DNA of 64,000 bases from Vibrio genomosp. F10 str. ZF-129 (GCF_000287055.2 NZ_AJYQ02000093.1:26159-90158), one strand, 5' to 3'; positions 1-11,878 are shown, numbered from the stretch's first letter. The notes: a model not told the origin generated them from the letters alone. Program-made: numbers and translations.

Positions 1-320
1 GTTTGTGGGCCGAAGATGACATCAACAAACGGTGCGCGTTGACGAATATGATCACCTTCTTGTGTGGCAACGCAGCCGCCAACACCGATAACAACGCCCT
101 CTTTTTTATCTTTAAGGGTTTTCCAACGACCAAGCTGGTGGAATACTTTCTCTTGGGCTTTTTCACGAATAGAACAAGTATTGAGTAGCAGTACATCTGC
201 CTCTTCTGGATCTTCGGTGAGTTCGTAGCCATTGGCTGCGTTCAGCAGGTCTGCCATTTTCGATGAATCGTACTCATTCATCTGACAGCCCCATGTTTTG
301 ATTAGTAGTTTCTTGCTCAT
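1..320 (-). CDS. miaB: MiaB, tRNA methylthiotransferase (N-terminal part, runs off window)
   Basis: Radical-SAM enzyme that converts i6A37 to ms2i6A37 in tRNAs reading UNN codons. Only about the first 106 residues are inside the window; the radical-SAM CxxxCxxC motif lies beyond its left edge. The visible part is the methylthiotransferase domain, starting [20 protein letters not shown], with the three cysteines at residues 12, 49 (NTCSIREKA) and 83 (GVGGCVAT) that hold the auxiliary 4Fe-4S cluster. Start is the ATG at 318-320. It is divergent from ubiF, an arrangement also found in E. coli. Identification is firm. Confidence 0.96.
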   Translation of the reverse strand, partial: MSKKLLIKTWGCQMNEYDSSKMADLLNAANGYELTEDPEEADVLLLNTCSIREKAQEKVFHQLGRWKTLKDKKEGVVIGVGGCVATQEGDHIRQRAPFVDVIFGPQ

Positions 321-583
321 TTTTGTTCGCTCGATCGTTAGTTTAAAATAAGGGAGCAAATCGCCCAGTGTTTCTCCGCCCAAATACACCTATGCAAGGC
401 TGTCATGGCGGCAAGCGGCGTATTGTACTGCTTTCAAAACCGACTGACTAGTGATTAGATAAAATGATAATACTGCGCTTTTTTAGCGATATACGGTGGT
501 TAATGAAGTTGTACGATAAGGGTTACATTATCCTGATGAAAACGTACAATAAATTTTCTTCAAGTTGCCATGGTTAAGAACGA

Positions 584-1735
584 ATGAGAAAGTATGAAGT
601 TGCGGTCATAGGCGGTGGTATGGTTGGTGCTGCTGTTGCTCTTGGATTTGCGAAGCAAGGACGAGAAGTTGTGGTTATCGAAAATCAACAGCCACAAGGC
701 TATCAACCTGACCAGCCTTATGATATTCGAGTCTCTGCTATTTCTCATGCATCGGTATCTCTACTCGATAAGCTCGGTGCTTGGGATAATATCTCGGCTA
801 TGCGTATTTGCCCATATCGAGGTCTTGAAACCTGGGAGCATGAACAGTGCCGAACTGCATTTCATTCTGATTTACTCGGTTTGTCAGAGCTTGGCTTTAT
901 GGTTGAAAATCGCGTTATTCAGTTGGGTTTATGGCAAGAGTTTGAGCGATATTCAAATCTAACGCTGCTGTGTCCTGACCGTTTGAAAACGATCGAATTT
1001 GGTGTGACAAATAAGATTATTCTTGAATCGGGTGAGGTTATTGAATGTGATTGGGTGATCGGTGCTGATGGAGCAAATTCTCAAGTGAGAGGTTTTGCCG
1101 GTATTGGTATCACCGCGTGGGATTATCGCCAACATTGCATGTTAATTAATGTGACGACACAGAAATCACAGCAGGACATCACATGGCAACAGTTTTTTCC
1201 TTCTGGCCCTCGCTCTTTTCTTCCACTTGGTGGTCACAATGCTTCATTAGTTTGGTACGACGCACCCAAGCGTATTCGTCAGTTAAAGGCGATGGATAAA
1301 ACACAGTTGAAAGAACAAGTAATCACACACTTCCCGCAAGAATTGGGTGATATAAACATTGTGGAAAGTGGCGCTTTCCCTTTAACCAGAAGACATGCTC
1401 AGCAGTATGTGAGAAACCATTGTGTATTGGTTGGGGATGCCGCCCACACCATCAACCCGTTAGCGGGGCAAGGAGTGAACCTTGGTTTCAAAGATGCGCT
1501 GGCTTTGCTAGAAGAAACGGATGGGCAGCCCATCGATAACGACAGTTTACTTAAATATGAAAAGAAACGCCGACGTGACAACCTGATCATGCAAACCGGG
1601 ATGGATGTATTCTATAAAGGCTTTAGTTCGCTGAACCCCATTACTCGGTTTGCTCGAAATGGGTTATTAAAAATTGCGGATAATTCAGGGGTACTGAAAA
1701 AAGAAGTCCTAAAATATGCGGTTGGCTTGAAGTAA
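584..1735 (+). CDS. ubiF: UbiF-type ubiquinone biosynthesis hydroxylase
   Basis: FAD-dependent monooxygenase of the UbiH/UbiF/VisC family, 383 residues. It is assigned to the C6-position ring hydroxylation (3-demethoxyubiquinol to demethylubiquinol) of ubiquinone synthesis. An N-terminal Rossmann FAD motif (VIGGGMVGAA, residues 9-18), a mid-protein DGANSQVR motif and the second FAD motif GDAAHTINPLAGQGVNLGF are present. The family has several paralogues. The choice of UbiF rather than UbiH or UbiI rests mainly on its position next to miaB, as in E. coli. The start follows a weak AG-rich region and is the first ATG compatible with the FAD motif. Confidence 0.88.
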   Translation: MRKYEVAVIGGGMVGAAVALGFAKQGREVVVIENQQPQGYQPDQPYDIRVSAISHASVSLLDKLGAWDNISAMRICPYRGLETWEHEQCRTAFHSDLLGLSELGFMVENRVIQLGLWQEFERYSNLTLLCPDRLKTIEFGVTNKIILESGEVIECDWVIGADGANSQVRGFAGIGITAWDYRQHCMLINVTTQKSQQDITWQQFFPSGPRSFLPLGGHNASLVWYDAPKRIRQLKAMDKTQLKEQVITHFPQELGDINIVESGAFPLTRRHAQQYVRNHCVLVGDAAHTINPLAGQGVNLGFKDALALLEETDGQPIDNDSLLKYEKKRRRDNLIMQTGMDVFYKGFSSLNPITRFARNGLLKIADNSGVLKKEVLKYAVGLK

Positions 1736-1869
1736 ATGAGTGTGAGCTAAACGGGTTTGAAGTACATTTTTTTGCTGTAAATAGGGCTGAAGTAAAGTGC
1801 TTTGAAGTCCACTTGCTTTAGAACTGTCTATTTAAAGCATTGTATTTAAAGCCATGTATTTTAAAAAAA
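1724..1869 (+). repeat. Degenerate short repeats at and after the ubiF 3' end
   Basis: A core of roughly TTGAAGTAMA recurs at 1727-1736 (the end of ubiF itself), 1757-1766, about 1786-1796 and 1802-1811. It is followed by three imperfect AT-rich units of about 15 bp (1825-1839, 1840-1854, 1855-1869) sharing TATTTAAAGC or TATTTTAAA. No reading frame or protein-coding signal was found here. The pattern looks like old local duplication of the gene's tail; function unknown. Confidence 0.5.
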
Positions 1870-1931
1870 CAGAAGGGCAAGCATGAATCTGTGACCGAAA
1901 CTAAAGCAAGATAAAATAATAGATTTCAAAT

Positions 1932-1959
1932 AAAAACGCTGCCCAAAGGCAGCGTTTTT
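1932..1959. terminator. Bidirectional intrinsic terminator between ubiF and crr
   Basis: Perfect 12-bp stem (AAAAACGCTGCC paired with GGCAGCGTTTTT) with a CAAA loop. A-tract and T-tract flanks allow it to work on both strands. It sits 32 bp past the crr stop and lies between convergent ubiF and crr. Confidence 0.93.
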
Positions 1960-1991
1960 GTATTCATCACGAACTTATAAGCAAGTCGTCA

Positions 1992-2501
1992 TTACTTAGT
2001 TACGCGTAGCACCGGGTTCTCACCAACAGTGACAGAACCAGAAAGCTTGTTCAGCTCTTTGATTTCGTCCATGTTAGAGATAACAACTGGAGTAAGTGTC
2101 GATTTTGCTTTCTCTTCTAGAAGCGCTAGGTCGAAAGTGATGATAGTGTCACCAGCTTTAACAGATTGACCTTCTTCAGCTACGCGAGTGAAGCCTTCAC
2201 CTTTTAGCTCAACAGTATCGATACCGAAGTGAACAAATAGTTCAACACCATCGTCAGACTCGATAGAGAATGCGTGGTTAGTTTCGAAAATCTTACCGAT
2301 AGTACCGTTTACAGGAGCTACCATTTTGTCACCAGCTGGCTTGATCGCGATACCGTCGCCAACGATTTTCTCAGCGAAAACCACATCTGGCACATCTTCG
2401 ATATTTACGATTTCACCTGAAAGTGGTGCGATGATTTCGATAGCACCAGCGTCAGCGCTGTCATCAGATACAAGCTTTTTAAGTTTGTCAAACAGACCCA
2501 T
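1992..2501 (-). CDS. crr: PTS glucose-specific EIIA (Crr)
   Basis: Cytoplasmic phosphocarrier EIIA-Glc, 169 residues, the usual family length. The phosphorylated histidine is His91 in [11 protein letters not shown] and the supporting histidine is His76 (ETNHAFS). It accepts phosphate from HPr and passes it to EIIB domains. In its unphosphorylated form it inhibits non-PTS permeases, and when phosphorylated it activates adenylate cyclase. It is the third gene of ptsH-ptsI-crr. It probably also serves NagE (33297-34853), which has no EIIA domain of its own; that is an inference. Confidence 0.97.
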   Translation of the reverse strand: MGLFDKLKKLVSDDSADAGAIEIIAPLSGEIVNIEDVPDVVFAEKIVGDGIAIKPAGDKMVAPVNGTIGKIFETNHAFSIESDDGVELFVHFGIDTVELKGEGFTRVAEEGQSVKAGDTIITFDLALLEEKAKSTLTPVVISNMDEIKELNKLSGSVTVGENPVLRVTK

Positions 2502-2563
2502 TGTGTCATGCTCCTAACGTTTAGTTTTATTCTGTCAAATATAGTATACCAATCATAAACAAT

Positions 2564-2585
2564 AGACGACTACTTTTAGTCGTCT
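2564..2585 (-). other. Intercistronic hairpin between ptsI and crr
   Basis: Nine-bp perfect stem (AGACGACTA with TAGTCGTCT) and a 4-nt loop in the 126-bp gap between ptsI and crr. On the coding strand no T-run follows, so it is not a standard terminator. It may be an mRNA processing or stability element. Confidence 0.6.
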
Positions 2586-2627
2586 AACTCTTTTTGTCGC
2601 TTATGATAGTAGGCATATATCAGCAGA

Positions 2628-4352
2628 TTATTGAGTTTTCTCTGCAATGAACTTGTCTACACAAGCTTCAATTTCAGCAGCAGTCGCTAGTGAAAGCGCT
2701 TCTTCAGCCATCGCTTTAACTTCGGCGAAGTTAGAGTTACGGATAACTTTCTTCACTTTAGGGATTGAGATGCCGCTCATTGAGAATTCATCTAGGCCCA
2801 TACCAAGAAGCAATAGCGTTGCACGTTCATCACCCGCTAGCTCACCACACATACCTGTCCATTTGCCTTCTTTGTGAGAAGCATCGATGACTTGTTTGAT
2901 AACAAGTAGAACCGCTGGAGATAGTGGGTTGTATAGGTGAGAAATCACCTCGTTACCACGGTCAACGGCTAGCGTGTACTGAGTCAGATCGTTAGTACCG
3001 ATAGAGAAGAATGACACTTCTTTAGCAAGGTGATGTGCAATCGCGGCTGCGGCTGGCGTTTCAACCATAACACCAATTTCAATCTCTTCGTCGAATGCTA
3101 AGCCTTCAGCGCGAAGTTCAACTTTGTATTCTTCGATGGCTTTTTTAAGCTCACGAATTTCTTCAACAGAGATGATCATTGGGAACATGATACGCAGTTT
3201 ACCGTGTGCAGATGCACGTAGAATACCACGCAGTTGATCGCGTAGGATTTCACGACGGTCTAAACTGATACGTACTGCACGCCAGCCTAGGAATGGGTTC
3301 ATCTCTTGAGGAAGATCCATGTATGGAAGATCTTTATCGCCACCGATATCCATAGTACGGATGATCACGGACTCGCCTTCCATCGCTTCGGCTACTTCTT
3401 TGTAAGCAACGTATTGCTCTTCTTCTGTAGGAAGCGCGGTACGGTCCATGAATAGGAATTCTGTACGGTACAGACCAACGCCTTCACCACCGTTACGTAA
3501 AATACCATCACAGTCTTTTACCGTACCGATGTTGCCACAAACTTCTACACGGTGTCCGTCTAGAGTTTCTGCGTGTAAGTCTTTAAGTTTTGCTAGTTCT
3601 GCCGCTTCTGCTTCAAAATCGGCTTTGATTTTCTTCGCTTCTGCTAGTTCAGCGTCAGAAGGGTTAACGATGATTTTATTGTTCATCGCATCTAGCACTA
3701 GCATGTCGCCATTTTTCACTTTCTTAGTGATATCGTTAGTACCAACGATAGCTGGAAGTTCAAGTGAACGAGCCATGATAGAAGTGTGAGAAGTACGACC
3801 GCCAATGTCACAAGCAAAACCAAGTACATAATCGAGGTTAATTTGTGCTGTTTCTGATGGCGTTAGGTCGTAAGCAACTAGGATAACTTGCTCATCAATA
3901 TCGCTTAGAGAAACGATGTTGATGCCTAGTGCATTTTTAACGAAACGTGTACCAATATCGCGAATATCGGTTGCACGTTCTTTTAAGTATTCGTCGTCTA
4001 GAGATTCTAGCGCACATGCTTGCTCTTCGATAACGGTATGAATTGCGTTATCAGCATGCATTTTGTCTTTTTTGATGAGTGCTAGGATTTCTTCCTCTAG
4101 CTCTTCATCTTCAAGAAGCATAATGTGACCTTCAAAGATCGCTTCTTTTTCTTCACCGAATGTTTCAAGCGCTTTTTGCTTGATCATTTCTAACTGTGCA
4201 GAGGATTTATTACGAGCGTCAAAGAAGCATTGTACTTGAGCTTCGACTTGGTCGTCTGAAATCGAATGTGTATTTAGGACAATTTCATCTTCTTGAAGAA
4301 GTAGTGCTTTACCAAAAGCAATACCTGGAGATGCTAGGATGCCTGAAATCAT
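2628..4352 (-). CDS. ptsI: PTS enzyme I (phosphoenolpyruvate-protein phosphotransferase)
   Basis: Transfers phosphate from PEP to HPr and is the first step of all PTS uptake. At 574 residues it is full length. The phosphorylated histidine is His189 in [12 protein letters not shown]. The C-terminal PEP-binding barrel shows [11 protein letters not shown], the metal- and PEP-site segment [10 protein letters not shown], and the acid-base cysteine in GMCGELAGD. Second gene of the pts operon; a 138-bp gap after ptsH carries a long hairpin. Start is the ATG preceded by AAGG. Confidence 0.98.
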   Translation of the reverse strand: MISGILASPGIAFGKALLLQEDEIVLNTHSISDDQVEAQVQCFFDARNKSSAQLEMIKQKALETFGEEKEAIFEGHIMLLEDEELEEEILALIKKDKMHADNAIHTVIEEQACALESLDDEYLKERATDIRDIGTRFVKNALGINIVSLSDIDEQVILVAYDLTPSETAQINLDYVLGFACDIGGRTSHTSIMARSLELPAIVGTNDITKKVKNGDMLVLDAMNNKIIVNPSDAELAEAKKIKADFEAEAAELAKLKDLHAETLDGHRVEVCGNIGTVKDCDGILRNGGEGVGLYRTEFLFMDRTALPTEEEQYVAYKEVAEAMEGESVIIRTMDIGGDKDLPYMDLPQEMNPFLGWRAVRISLDRREILRDQLRGILRASAHGKLRIMFPMIISVEEIRELKKAIEEYKVELRAEGLAFDEEIEIGVMVETPAAAAIAHHLAKEVSFFSIGTNDLTQYTLAVDRGNEVISHLYNPLSPAVLLVIKQVIDASHKEGKWTGMCGELAGDERATLLLLGMGLDEFSMSGISIPKVKKVIRNSNFAEVKAMAEEALSLATAAEIEACVDKFIAEKTQ

Positions 4353-4430
4353 AGCCTTACCTTAAATTGGTCAACTGTAAACGGGAGAGTGTAACTAAAG
4401 TGCTAACGATAAGTTGTAGCTCACTTTTTA

Positions 4431-4483
4431 CCCTATTTCCAATAAAGCCATTTTGTTTTCACAAAATGGCTTTAAAAATAGGG
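4431..4483 (-). other. Long intercistronic hairpin between ptsH and ptsI
   Basis: A perfect 14-bp stem (4443-4456 with 4461-4474) is extended, after a 4/1-nt bulge, by an 8-bp stem (CCCTATTT at 4431-4438 with AAATAGGG at 4476-4483). Read in the direction of transcription the loop is GAAA, a GNRA tetraloop. It begins 8 nt after the ptsH stop. No U-run follows, so it does not look like a classic terminator. It would suit a 3'-end protector or partial attenuator that lets ptsH mRNA outnumber ptsI. Confidence 0.8.
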
Positions 4484-4490
4484 GACCGGA

Positions 4491-4748
4491 TTAGTGTAGC
4501 TGGTCCATTAGTGCTACTAGGTGGTCAACAGCTTGTTGTGCTTGAGGGCCTTCAGCTGAAATAGTGACTTTTGTGCCTTTAACTAGGCCAAGAGTTTGCA
4601 GCTTGAAAAGGCTCTTAGCGCTAGCGCTTTTACCGTTAGAAGTCACAGTGATGTCCGCATCAAAACTTTTTGCTTCTTTAACGAACTGTGCAGCAGGACG
4701 TGTGTGAAGGCCATTTTCTGCAGTGATTTCTACTTGCTTCTCGTACAT
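4491..4748 (-). CDS. ptsH: Phosphocarrier protein HPr
   Basis: Small cytoplasmic phosphocarrier (85 residues) linking enzyme I to the EIIA proteins. His15 in [11 protein letters not shown] is the phosphorylation site. Ser46 in ASAKSLF corresponds to the regulatory serine position of the family. It heads ptsH-ptsI-crr. A Shine-Dalgarno-like GGGG lies about 8 nt before the ATG. Confidence 0.98.
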   Translation of the reverse strand: MYEKQVEITAENGLHTRPAAQFVKEAKSFDADITVTSNGKSASAKSLFKLQTLGLVKGTKVTISAEGPQAQQAVDHLVALMDQLH

Positions 4749-5047
4749 GTTATTACCCCAATTGATTTATTTTTTGTTAGTTTATTCGTCTAATTTAGCT
4801 TAACTCTTTCAACAACTTTCTGCTACCTGAGTAACGTCGTTTCCGTGTCAGAACTGATACTAGATCAAAGTTATGCAACCACGATTCTTATCCATATGGA
4901 GATTCGCCATTGTCTAAATATGTTTATCGCTTCTTTATTTTGAAGCTAAAAATAAAACCGTCTTGATAGTACCAAAGGTGCGGCAGGGATCAACAAAAAA
5001 GCCCCTAAAAGGGGCTTTTTTGTAGTAAAAATTGATTTGACCACATA
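4749..5047. other. ptsH upstream region
   Basis: About 300 bp between ptsH and cysK (both on the minus strand). It holds the cysK terminator (4995-5021) and must contain the pts promoter. I examined an interrupted palindrome TGATACTAGATCA near 4856-4868, but its spacing is one base off a CRP site. No further gene is visible. Confidence 0.5.
4995..5021. terminator. cysK intrinsic terminator
   Basis: Eleven-bp stem (AAAAAAGCCCC with GGGGCTTTTTT), loop TAAAA. It lies 27 bp past the cysK stop, and the flanking tracts would let it function on both strands. Confidence 0.93.
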
Positions 5048-6013
5048 TTACTGCTGGTTCTCTTTCTCTCCAAAGATACCTGCAAATAGGGCTGTACTTA
5101 GGTAACGCTCACCTGAACTTGGTAGTACGGCAACGATAGTTTTTCCTGCAAATTCAGGCAGTTCTGCAATTCTATTAGCAGCAACAATAGCCGCACCAGA
5201 AGAAATTCCCGCAAGAATACCTTCTTCTTTCATTAGGCGTTGGGCCATTTCAATCGCTTCTTCTGAAGTCACAGCTTCAACGCGGTCAAGTAATTCTAAA
5301 TCTAGGTTCCCAGGGATAAAACCTGCACCGATACCTTGAATTTTGTGTGGAGCTGGCTTCACTTCTTCACCGGCTAGTACTTGAGCAATCACTGGTGATT
5401 CAGATGGTTCTACTGCAACGGAAGTTATTGTGTCTTTCTTGCTTTTCAGGAAGCGGCTTGTACCTGTAATGGTACCACCCGTTCCAACACCAGAAACAAG
5501 AACATCAACGTCACCATCTGTCGCATCCCAGATTTCTGGGCCCGTCGTTTTTTCGTGAATTTGTGGGTTTGCTGGGTTATTGAACTGCTGAAGTAGCAGG
5601 TATTTATCAGGGTTTGAAGCAACGATCTCTTCCGCTTTAGCAATGGCGCCTTTCATGCCTTTTGCCGCTTCTGTCAGTTCCAGTTTTGCGCCTAGCGCTT
5701 TAAGCAATTTACGGCGCTCTAGACTCATAGATTCAGGCATAGTCAGCGTCAGTTTGTATCCACGAGCTGCTGCTACGAAAGCTAAGGCGATACCAGTGTT
5801 ACCACTCGTTGGCTCAACCAGCTCAACACCTTCTTTCAGTGTTCTTGCTTTTTCTGCTTCCCAAATCATGTTAGCACCAATACGGCATTTAACACTGAAG
5901 CTTGGGTTACGGGCTTCTACTTTAGCCAGTACTTTACCGTTGCTGACCTTGTTTAAGCGGACAAGTGGAGTGTTACCAACTGTTTGTGAATTGTCTTCGT
6001 AGATCTTGCTCAT
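5048..6013 (-). CDS. cysK: Cysteine synthase A (O-acetylserine sulfhydrylase)
   Basis: PLP enzyme making cysteine from O-acetylserine and sulfide; 321 residues, as expected. The PLP lysine is Lys42 ([11 protein letters not shown]). The phosphate- and substrate-binding loop TSGNTG lies near residues 69-74 and the glycine loop GTGGTITGT follows. The sequence KCRIG after the lysine is typical of CysK rather than CysM. It sits next to cysZ (sulfate uptake) on the same strand, so substrate supply and assimilation genes are together. CysB control is expected from the family but no operator was identified. Confidence 0.96.
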   Translation of the reverse strand: MSKIYEDNSQTVGNTPLVRLNKVSNGKVLAKVEARNPSFSVKCRIGANMIWEAEKARTLKEGVELVEPTSGNTGIALAFVAAARGYKLTLTMPESMSLERRKLLKALGAKLELTEAAKGMKGAIAKAEEIVASNPDKYLLLQQFNNPANPQIHEKTTGPEIWDATDGDVDVLVSGVGTGGTITGTSRFLKSKKDTITSVAVEPSESPVIAQVLAGEEVKPAPHKIQGIGAGFIPGNLDLELLDRVEAVTSEEAIEMAQRLMKEEGILAGISSGAAIVAANRIAELPEFAGKTIVAVLPSSGERYLSTALFAGIFGEKENQQ

Positions 6014-6169
6014 GTCGATGTTCCTTCATTACACGTTTTGTGAATATGTGTAGAAGAATATGCGCTAAGTAAAAAACGGAAAAGGATTAAAAAGTTATAA
6101 CATATAGAAGCAAGGTAGGTTATCTGGCAAATGCACTCTAGCAAACAGAGGTGTCTGCTAGGGTTTCGA

Positions 6170-6913
6170 TCAGATTTTATTTTTATATTCTGCTACCCAC
6201 ATAGCGGTTGCACCGCAAACAGCAACTGGCATGACAATGAGGTTTAGAATTGGAATCGTGGTGAAAATAGCAACCAAAGCCCCAAAGCTGTAGGTTTTGG
6301 TTTGATTTTGTTTCAAATTGTGTCGCATTTGATTGAACTCAACCTTGTGGTTATCGAATGGGTAATCACAATACTGAATAGCAAGCATCCAAGCTGTAAA
6401 TACAAACCATAAAATAGGGCCTAGGGTTTGCCCAAAGGCAGGAATAAGCAGCAATAAAAATAATCCAATGGCTTTAGGAATAACATAAAGGAGTTTTCTC
6501 CATTCGCGTGCAAAAACACGAGGCAGATCCTTAACTAAAGAAAGAAGGCCATCGTCGTTAATCGAATTCCCGATTAAGTGTTCTTCGACTTTTTCAGCCA
6601 GTAGTCCATTAAATGGGGCGGCAATGAAGTTAGCTAATGTGCTAAAGAAATAGGAAAACGTGGCTAAAACGGTAATCACAATGAGTGGCCAAAGAATATA
6701 GCTGAGCCAAGTTAGAAATTCGGGCAGTTGTGCCATCCACTGAGTTATCCAATTGTCCATATTGGAAAAGAGATAAAAGAGTGCGCCGCCCACTAGAATA
6801 ATATTCGCCATCAGAGGCATAAGAACAAATCGACGAATTCCAGGCGTTAATGCTAACTCTAACCCAAAGAAAAAATACCCAAACCCACTTCGTTGTAAAG
6901 ACTTATCGTCCAT
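6170..6913 (-). CDS. cysZ: Sulfate transporter CysZ
   Basis: Inner-membrane protein of 247 residues with several hydrophobic segments (about residues 28-50, 70-100, 145-185 and 210-240). It matches the CysZ (EI24-like) family that imports sulfate for cysteine synthesis. Family cues seen are the N-terminal SGFGYFFFGLELALTPGIRR and FAREWRKLLYVIPKA. It lies upstream of cysK on the same strand with a 156-bp gap and is divergent from zipA, the arrangement seen in other gammaproteobacteria. Confidence 0.94.
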   Translation of the reverse strand: MDDKSLQRSGFGYFFFGLELALTPGIRRFVLMPLMANIILVGGALFYLFSNMDNWITQWMAQLPEFLTWLSYILWPLIVITVLATFSYFFSTLANFIAAPFNGLLAEKVEEHLIGNSINDDGLLSLVKDLPRVFAREWRKLLYVIPKAIGLFLLLLIPAFGQTLGPILWFVFTAWMLAIQYCDYPFDNHKVEFNQMRHNLKQNQTKTYSFGALVAIFTTIPILNLIVMPVAVCGATAMWVAEYKNKI

Positions 6914-7137
6914 TCAGAAATTACCCTTTTTGTGTCGTATTCTCTATTCTACTTAACTTTGTTAATAAAAAAAGAGGATGAAATTCTAATCAAGGTTGAA
7001 CTTATTACATTAATTTGTTCTAAAAGAGTCATGAGTTTTGGTAGAGTAACACCAGTATTTAGGTTTTTTCCCTTGATGTGAACGGAATACAGTTCGTTCT
7101 ATCATTAAATTTATCATCAAGTTATTGAGAGTTAAGT

Positions 7138-8079
7138 ATGCAGGAATTGCGATTCGTACTTATTATTGTCGGCGCATTGGCGATAGCAGCGTTACTGTTT
7201 CATGGTCTATGGACCAGTAAAAAAGAAGGGAAAACCAAGTTCGGTGATAAACCACTCGGTAAATTGAAGACAACAAAAGAAGAAATAGAAGACACCCCCG
7301 AGCGTGGGTTTGCTCCTGAAGACGATTATGAAGTGGTTCGTAAAAAGCCGAAAGCGCCGAACTTTCAAAATGATATATCGATGGATGCTGATCCTTTGAT
7401 TGACTCTGATCCTCTTATCGACAGCTATGAATCTCATCTTGAACCCATCATTACCAATGCTCAAGACACCGACCGAGATGATCAGGAAATACCTTCTTTT
7501 AGTGCAATAGACGATACAGAGTTCACTGTTGAGCGCCGTGTTAACCCATTGGAACAATCAGATAGCATATCTGATGATACACTCAGCGTGGTTAATGAAA
7601 GTAAAATGACTGATACTACTGACATCACTGAGGATGTTGGTGAAAGCCCTGAGCCTGAACTTGAGGTCATCGTCCTTAATGTTCATTGTGCTGGAGACAG
7701 TCCTTTTACTGGTATTAAACTTTTCGATAGCATGGAGCGAAACGACTTGAGCTATGGCGATATGGATATATTCCATCGCCATGCCGATGCTTCACCAACG
7801 AGTAAGGTTTTGTTTAGTGTGGCGAATATGATGCAACCGGGGACACTAAAACATGATGCCCCAGCTGATTTTTCGACCCAAGGTATTTCTTTCTTTATGA
7901 CGTTACCTTGCTACGGTGACGCAGAGCAAAACTTCAACCTGCTCTTAAGAACCGCGCAACAAATAGCCGATGACTTGGGGGGGAACGTTCTCGATGATCG
8001 ACGCAATCTTATGACCCCAGATAGGCTGTCTGCGTATCGACGACAAATTCAAGAGTTTAAAACGGCTTTGCCTGCTTGA
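7138..8079 (+). CDS. zipA: Cell division protein ZipA
   Basis: Membrane-anchored FtsZ-tethering protein of the early divisome, 313 residues. A single N-terminal transmembrane helix (about residues 4-23) is followed by a short basic stretch, a long linker (about 45-170), and the C-terminal ZipA domain that binds the FtsZ tail (starts near [11 protein letters not shown]; contains GISFFMTLP). The linker is strongly acidic (D/E-rich) rather than the P/Q-rich type of E. coli. It contains a tandem hexapeptide [12 protein letters not shown] encoded by two 18-nt units (7390-7425). Divergent from cysZ, upstream of ligA. Confidence 0.95.
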   Translation: MQELRFVLIIVGALAIAALLFHGLWTSKKEGKTKFGDKPLGKLKTTKEEIEDTPERGFAPEDDYEVVRKKPKAPNFQNDISMDADPLIDSDPLIDSYESHLEPIITNAQDTDRDDQEIPSFSAIDDTEFTVERRVNPLEQSDSISDDTLSVVNESKMTDTTDITEDVGESPEPELEVIVLNVHCAGDSPFTGIKLFDSMERNDLSYGDMDIFHRHADASPTSKVLFSVANMMQPGTLKHDAPADFSTQGISFFMTLPCYGDAEQNFNLLLRTAQQIADDLGGNVLDDRRNLMTPDRLSAYRRQIQEFKTALPA

Positions 8080-8125
8080 GTTTAAGAGCCTAAGATAGAA
8101 GTAACAAAAACGATTTTTACAAAGG

Positions 8126-10208
<2,083 letters not shown>

Positions 10209-10246
10209 TCCTCTTTACTAAGCTGATAAAAATAACTAAAAACCCC

Positions 10247-10285
10247 AAAAAAAGGCACAAATCGATAAGGTTGGTGCCTTTTTTT
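10247..10285 (+). terminator. ligA intrinsic terminator
   Basis: Twelve-bp stem (AAAAAAAGGCAC with GTGCCTTTTTTT) ending in a T-run, 38 bp past ligA. The loop is about 15 nt. Confidence 0.88.
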
Positions 10286-10750
10286 ATGATCGAAATATAG
10301 TCTTGGGAATTGTGGCTAACAACAAAAATAAAATAGAGTGATGTTGTTCAAATTATTAATTATAGACTGGTTTGATGCTAAAACTATGCGATCCACTTCA
10401 AGTAAATATGGGGCTAGTTTTGTTTAAGTCCTTGTTTTTTAATTGTTTGATTTTGTTTTGGTAAAGTTCATTTTATTTATACGATCTTGATCACTAACTA
10501 GAGTAAAGTTTGGCCTGGCTCATATTTTTTTAGATAAAAATTAAGTTCTCGTTGATATTTTTTGATGCAAAGTTAGTCTGTAACTCATGGATGCACGATG
10601 TGTATGCAGGAAATAAGAAAATCAAAAATTAAGGTTAAAAGATTAATGTTAATTTAGATTTTCGACATAGGAATTGTTTTCTCCCTTCGGCGGCCAACTT
10701 AAGGTGAGAAATATAAAATAGCTATATATCCATTTTTTAGGAGTTTTTCC
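10286..10750 (+). promoter_or_regulatory. chiP upstream regulatory region
   Basis: AT-rich gap of 465 bp with no open frame of note. It contains a good CRP-like site at 10480-10495 and a strong ribosome-binding site (AGGAG at about 10739-10743) just before chiP. The long leader downstream of the CRP site may be transcribed. I found no convincing NagC operator here. Confidence 0.6.
10480..10495 (+). promoter_or_regulatory. Candidate CRP site upstream of chiP
   Basis: TACGATCTTGATCACT matches 12 of 16 positions of the CRP core TGTGATCTAGATCACA, including the whole right arm except its last base. It lies about 255 bp before the chiP start. Catabolite control of chitoporin would be expected; activity is inferred. 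Confidence 0.55.
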
Positions 10751-11845
10751 ATGGACAACAAAATGTTTAAACGTACTTTACTAGGTGCAGCAGTTTCTCT
10801 AGCTGCAGTATCTGGCTCAGCTAACGCTGCAATCGAATTAGCGGGTCAAGCTGTTCAACTTTACGGACAAGCAGCAGGTAACGTAACTCTTATCGATGCG
10901 GGTTCTACTAAATCAGTAGGTGCTGAAATTGAATCACGTATCGGTTTCCGTGGTGTGGTAGAGTTTGATGACATTGCTCCAAACTTCATCTGGCAGATGG
11001 AAGGTGGTAACGCGAACAACGGTGATAATACTGGCGGTCTAGGCGCTCGTGATACGTACCTTGGTTTTGATTTCGAAGGCGTAGGTCAATTCAAATACGG
11101 TCGTCAGTTAGTTGCTGCATACAACTACGTTGACTGGCCACACTCAAACCCAGGTCTTGGTAACGTATTTGACTGGAACAATGACATTGGCGGTGGTTAC
11201 CAAGACCGCGCGAACAGTGTACTACGTTTTGATTCAGCAACTTGGAACGGTTTCAATTTCCAAGCGACTTTAAGCGGCATGACTACTGATACACAACAAA
11301 TGGTTAGCAGTATTGGTGCTTCTTACAGCACTAGTGTATTCAACATTCACGCTGGTTACTACAACCAAGGTGACTACGATCAAGGCGTTGGTGAGCCAGA
11401 GAAGTTTGATATCGACTCTAACGGCAACGTAGTTGTTTCAGACAAATGGACTGCGTGGAAAAATGCAGGCGGAGACAAGCAAACAGAAACAGTGGCTAAG
11501 CGTAACTACTCAATCGTTGGTGGTGCACTTTATCTTGGCGACGTAACGCTAACAGCGGCAATGAAAGCGATGGAAGTGGGCGATGCTTCACAAAATGCTT
11601 ACTCAGCAACAGCTCAATATGTTATTGACAGCAAGTACGTACTAAAAGCGGGTTACGCAGCAACTGATGATGCAAAAGGTACTGACAACACAGCTGATAC
11701 AGCAATTTCGGTTCGTTTTGGTTACCTACTACCAAGCTCTTACTGGTACATCGACTCTCGTAACTACAAGATTGCTAACAAAGACAATGGTTACAGCACT
11801 GAGTGGGCTAACCGTATCCTTCTTGGTACAGAATACTACTTCTAA
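10751..11845 (+). CDS. chiP: Outer-membrane porin, probable chitoporin ChiP
   Basis: Outer-membrane beta-barrel porin of 364 residues. The signal peptide (MFKRTLLGAAVSLAAVSGSANA, cut after ANA near residue 26) is followed by alternating barrel strands and a terminal aromatic (LLGTEYYF). The general Gram-negative porin fold is clear. The chitoporin call relies on position: the Vibrio chitoporin gene follows ligA (VC0972 in V. cholerae), and the length is close to the characterised Vibrio protein. It would admit chitooligosaccharides to the periplasm, in keeping with nagE-nagA-nagC in the same window. Another OmpU-like porin is the main alternative. Confidence 0.8.
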   Translation: MDNKMFKRTLLGAAVSLAAVSGSANAAIELAGQAVQLYGQAAGNVTLIDAGSTKSVGAEIESRIGFRGVVEFDDIAPNFIWQMEGGNANNGDNTGGLGARDTYLGFDFEGVGQFKYGRQLVAAYNYVDWPHSNPGLGNVFDWNNDIGGGYQDRANSVLRFDSATWNGFNFQATLSGMTTDTQQMVSSIGASYSTSVFNIHAGYYNQGDYDQGVGEPEKFDIDSNGNVVVSDKWTAWKNAGGDKQTETVAKRNYSIVGGALYLGDVTLTAAMKAMEVGDASQNAYSATAQYVIDSKYVLKAGYAATDDAKGTDNTADTAISVRFGYLLPSSYWYIDSRNYKIANKDNGYSTEWANRILLGTEYYF

Positions 11846-11878
11846 TCAGTTACATAGCTAATTTTATTATGTAGTATT

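Noticed and set aside
3..188. Plus-strand open frame at the left edge
   Set aside because: It is antisense to miaB, whose three cluster cysteines are intact on the minus strand.
3448..3789. Long antisense frames in ptsI and other conserved genes
   Set aside because: They are shadows of codon-biased genes; none has an RBS or recognisable domain.
4856..4868. Possible CRP site upstream of ptsH
   Set aside because: The arms TGAT/ATCA are one base too far apart for a CRP site.
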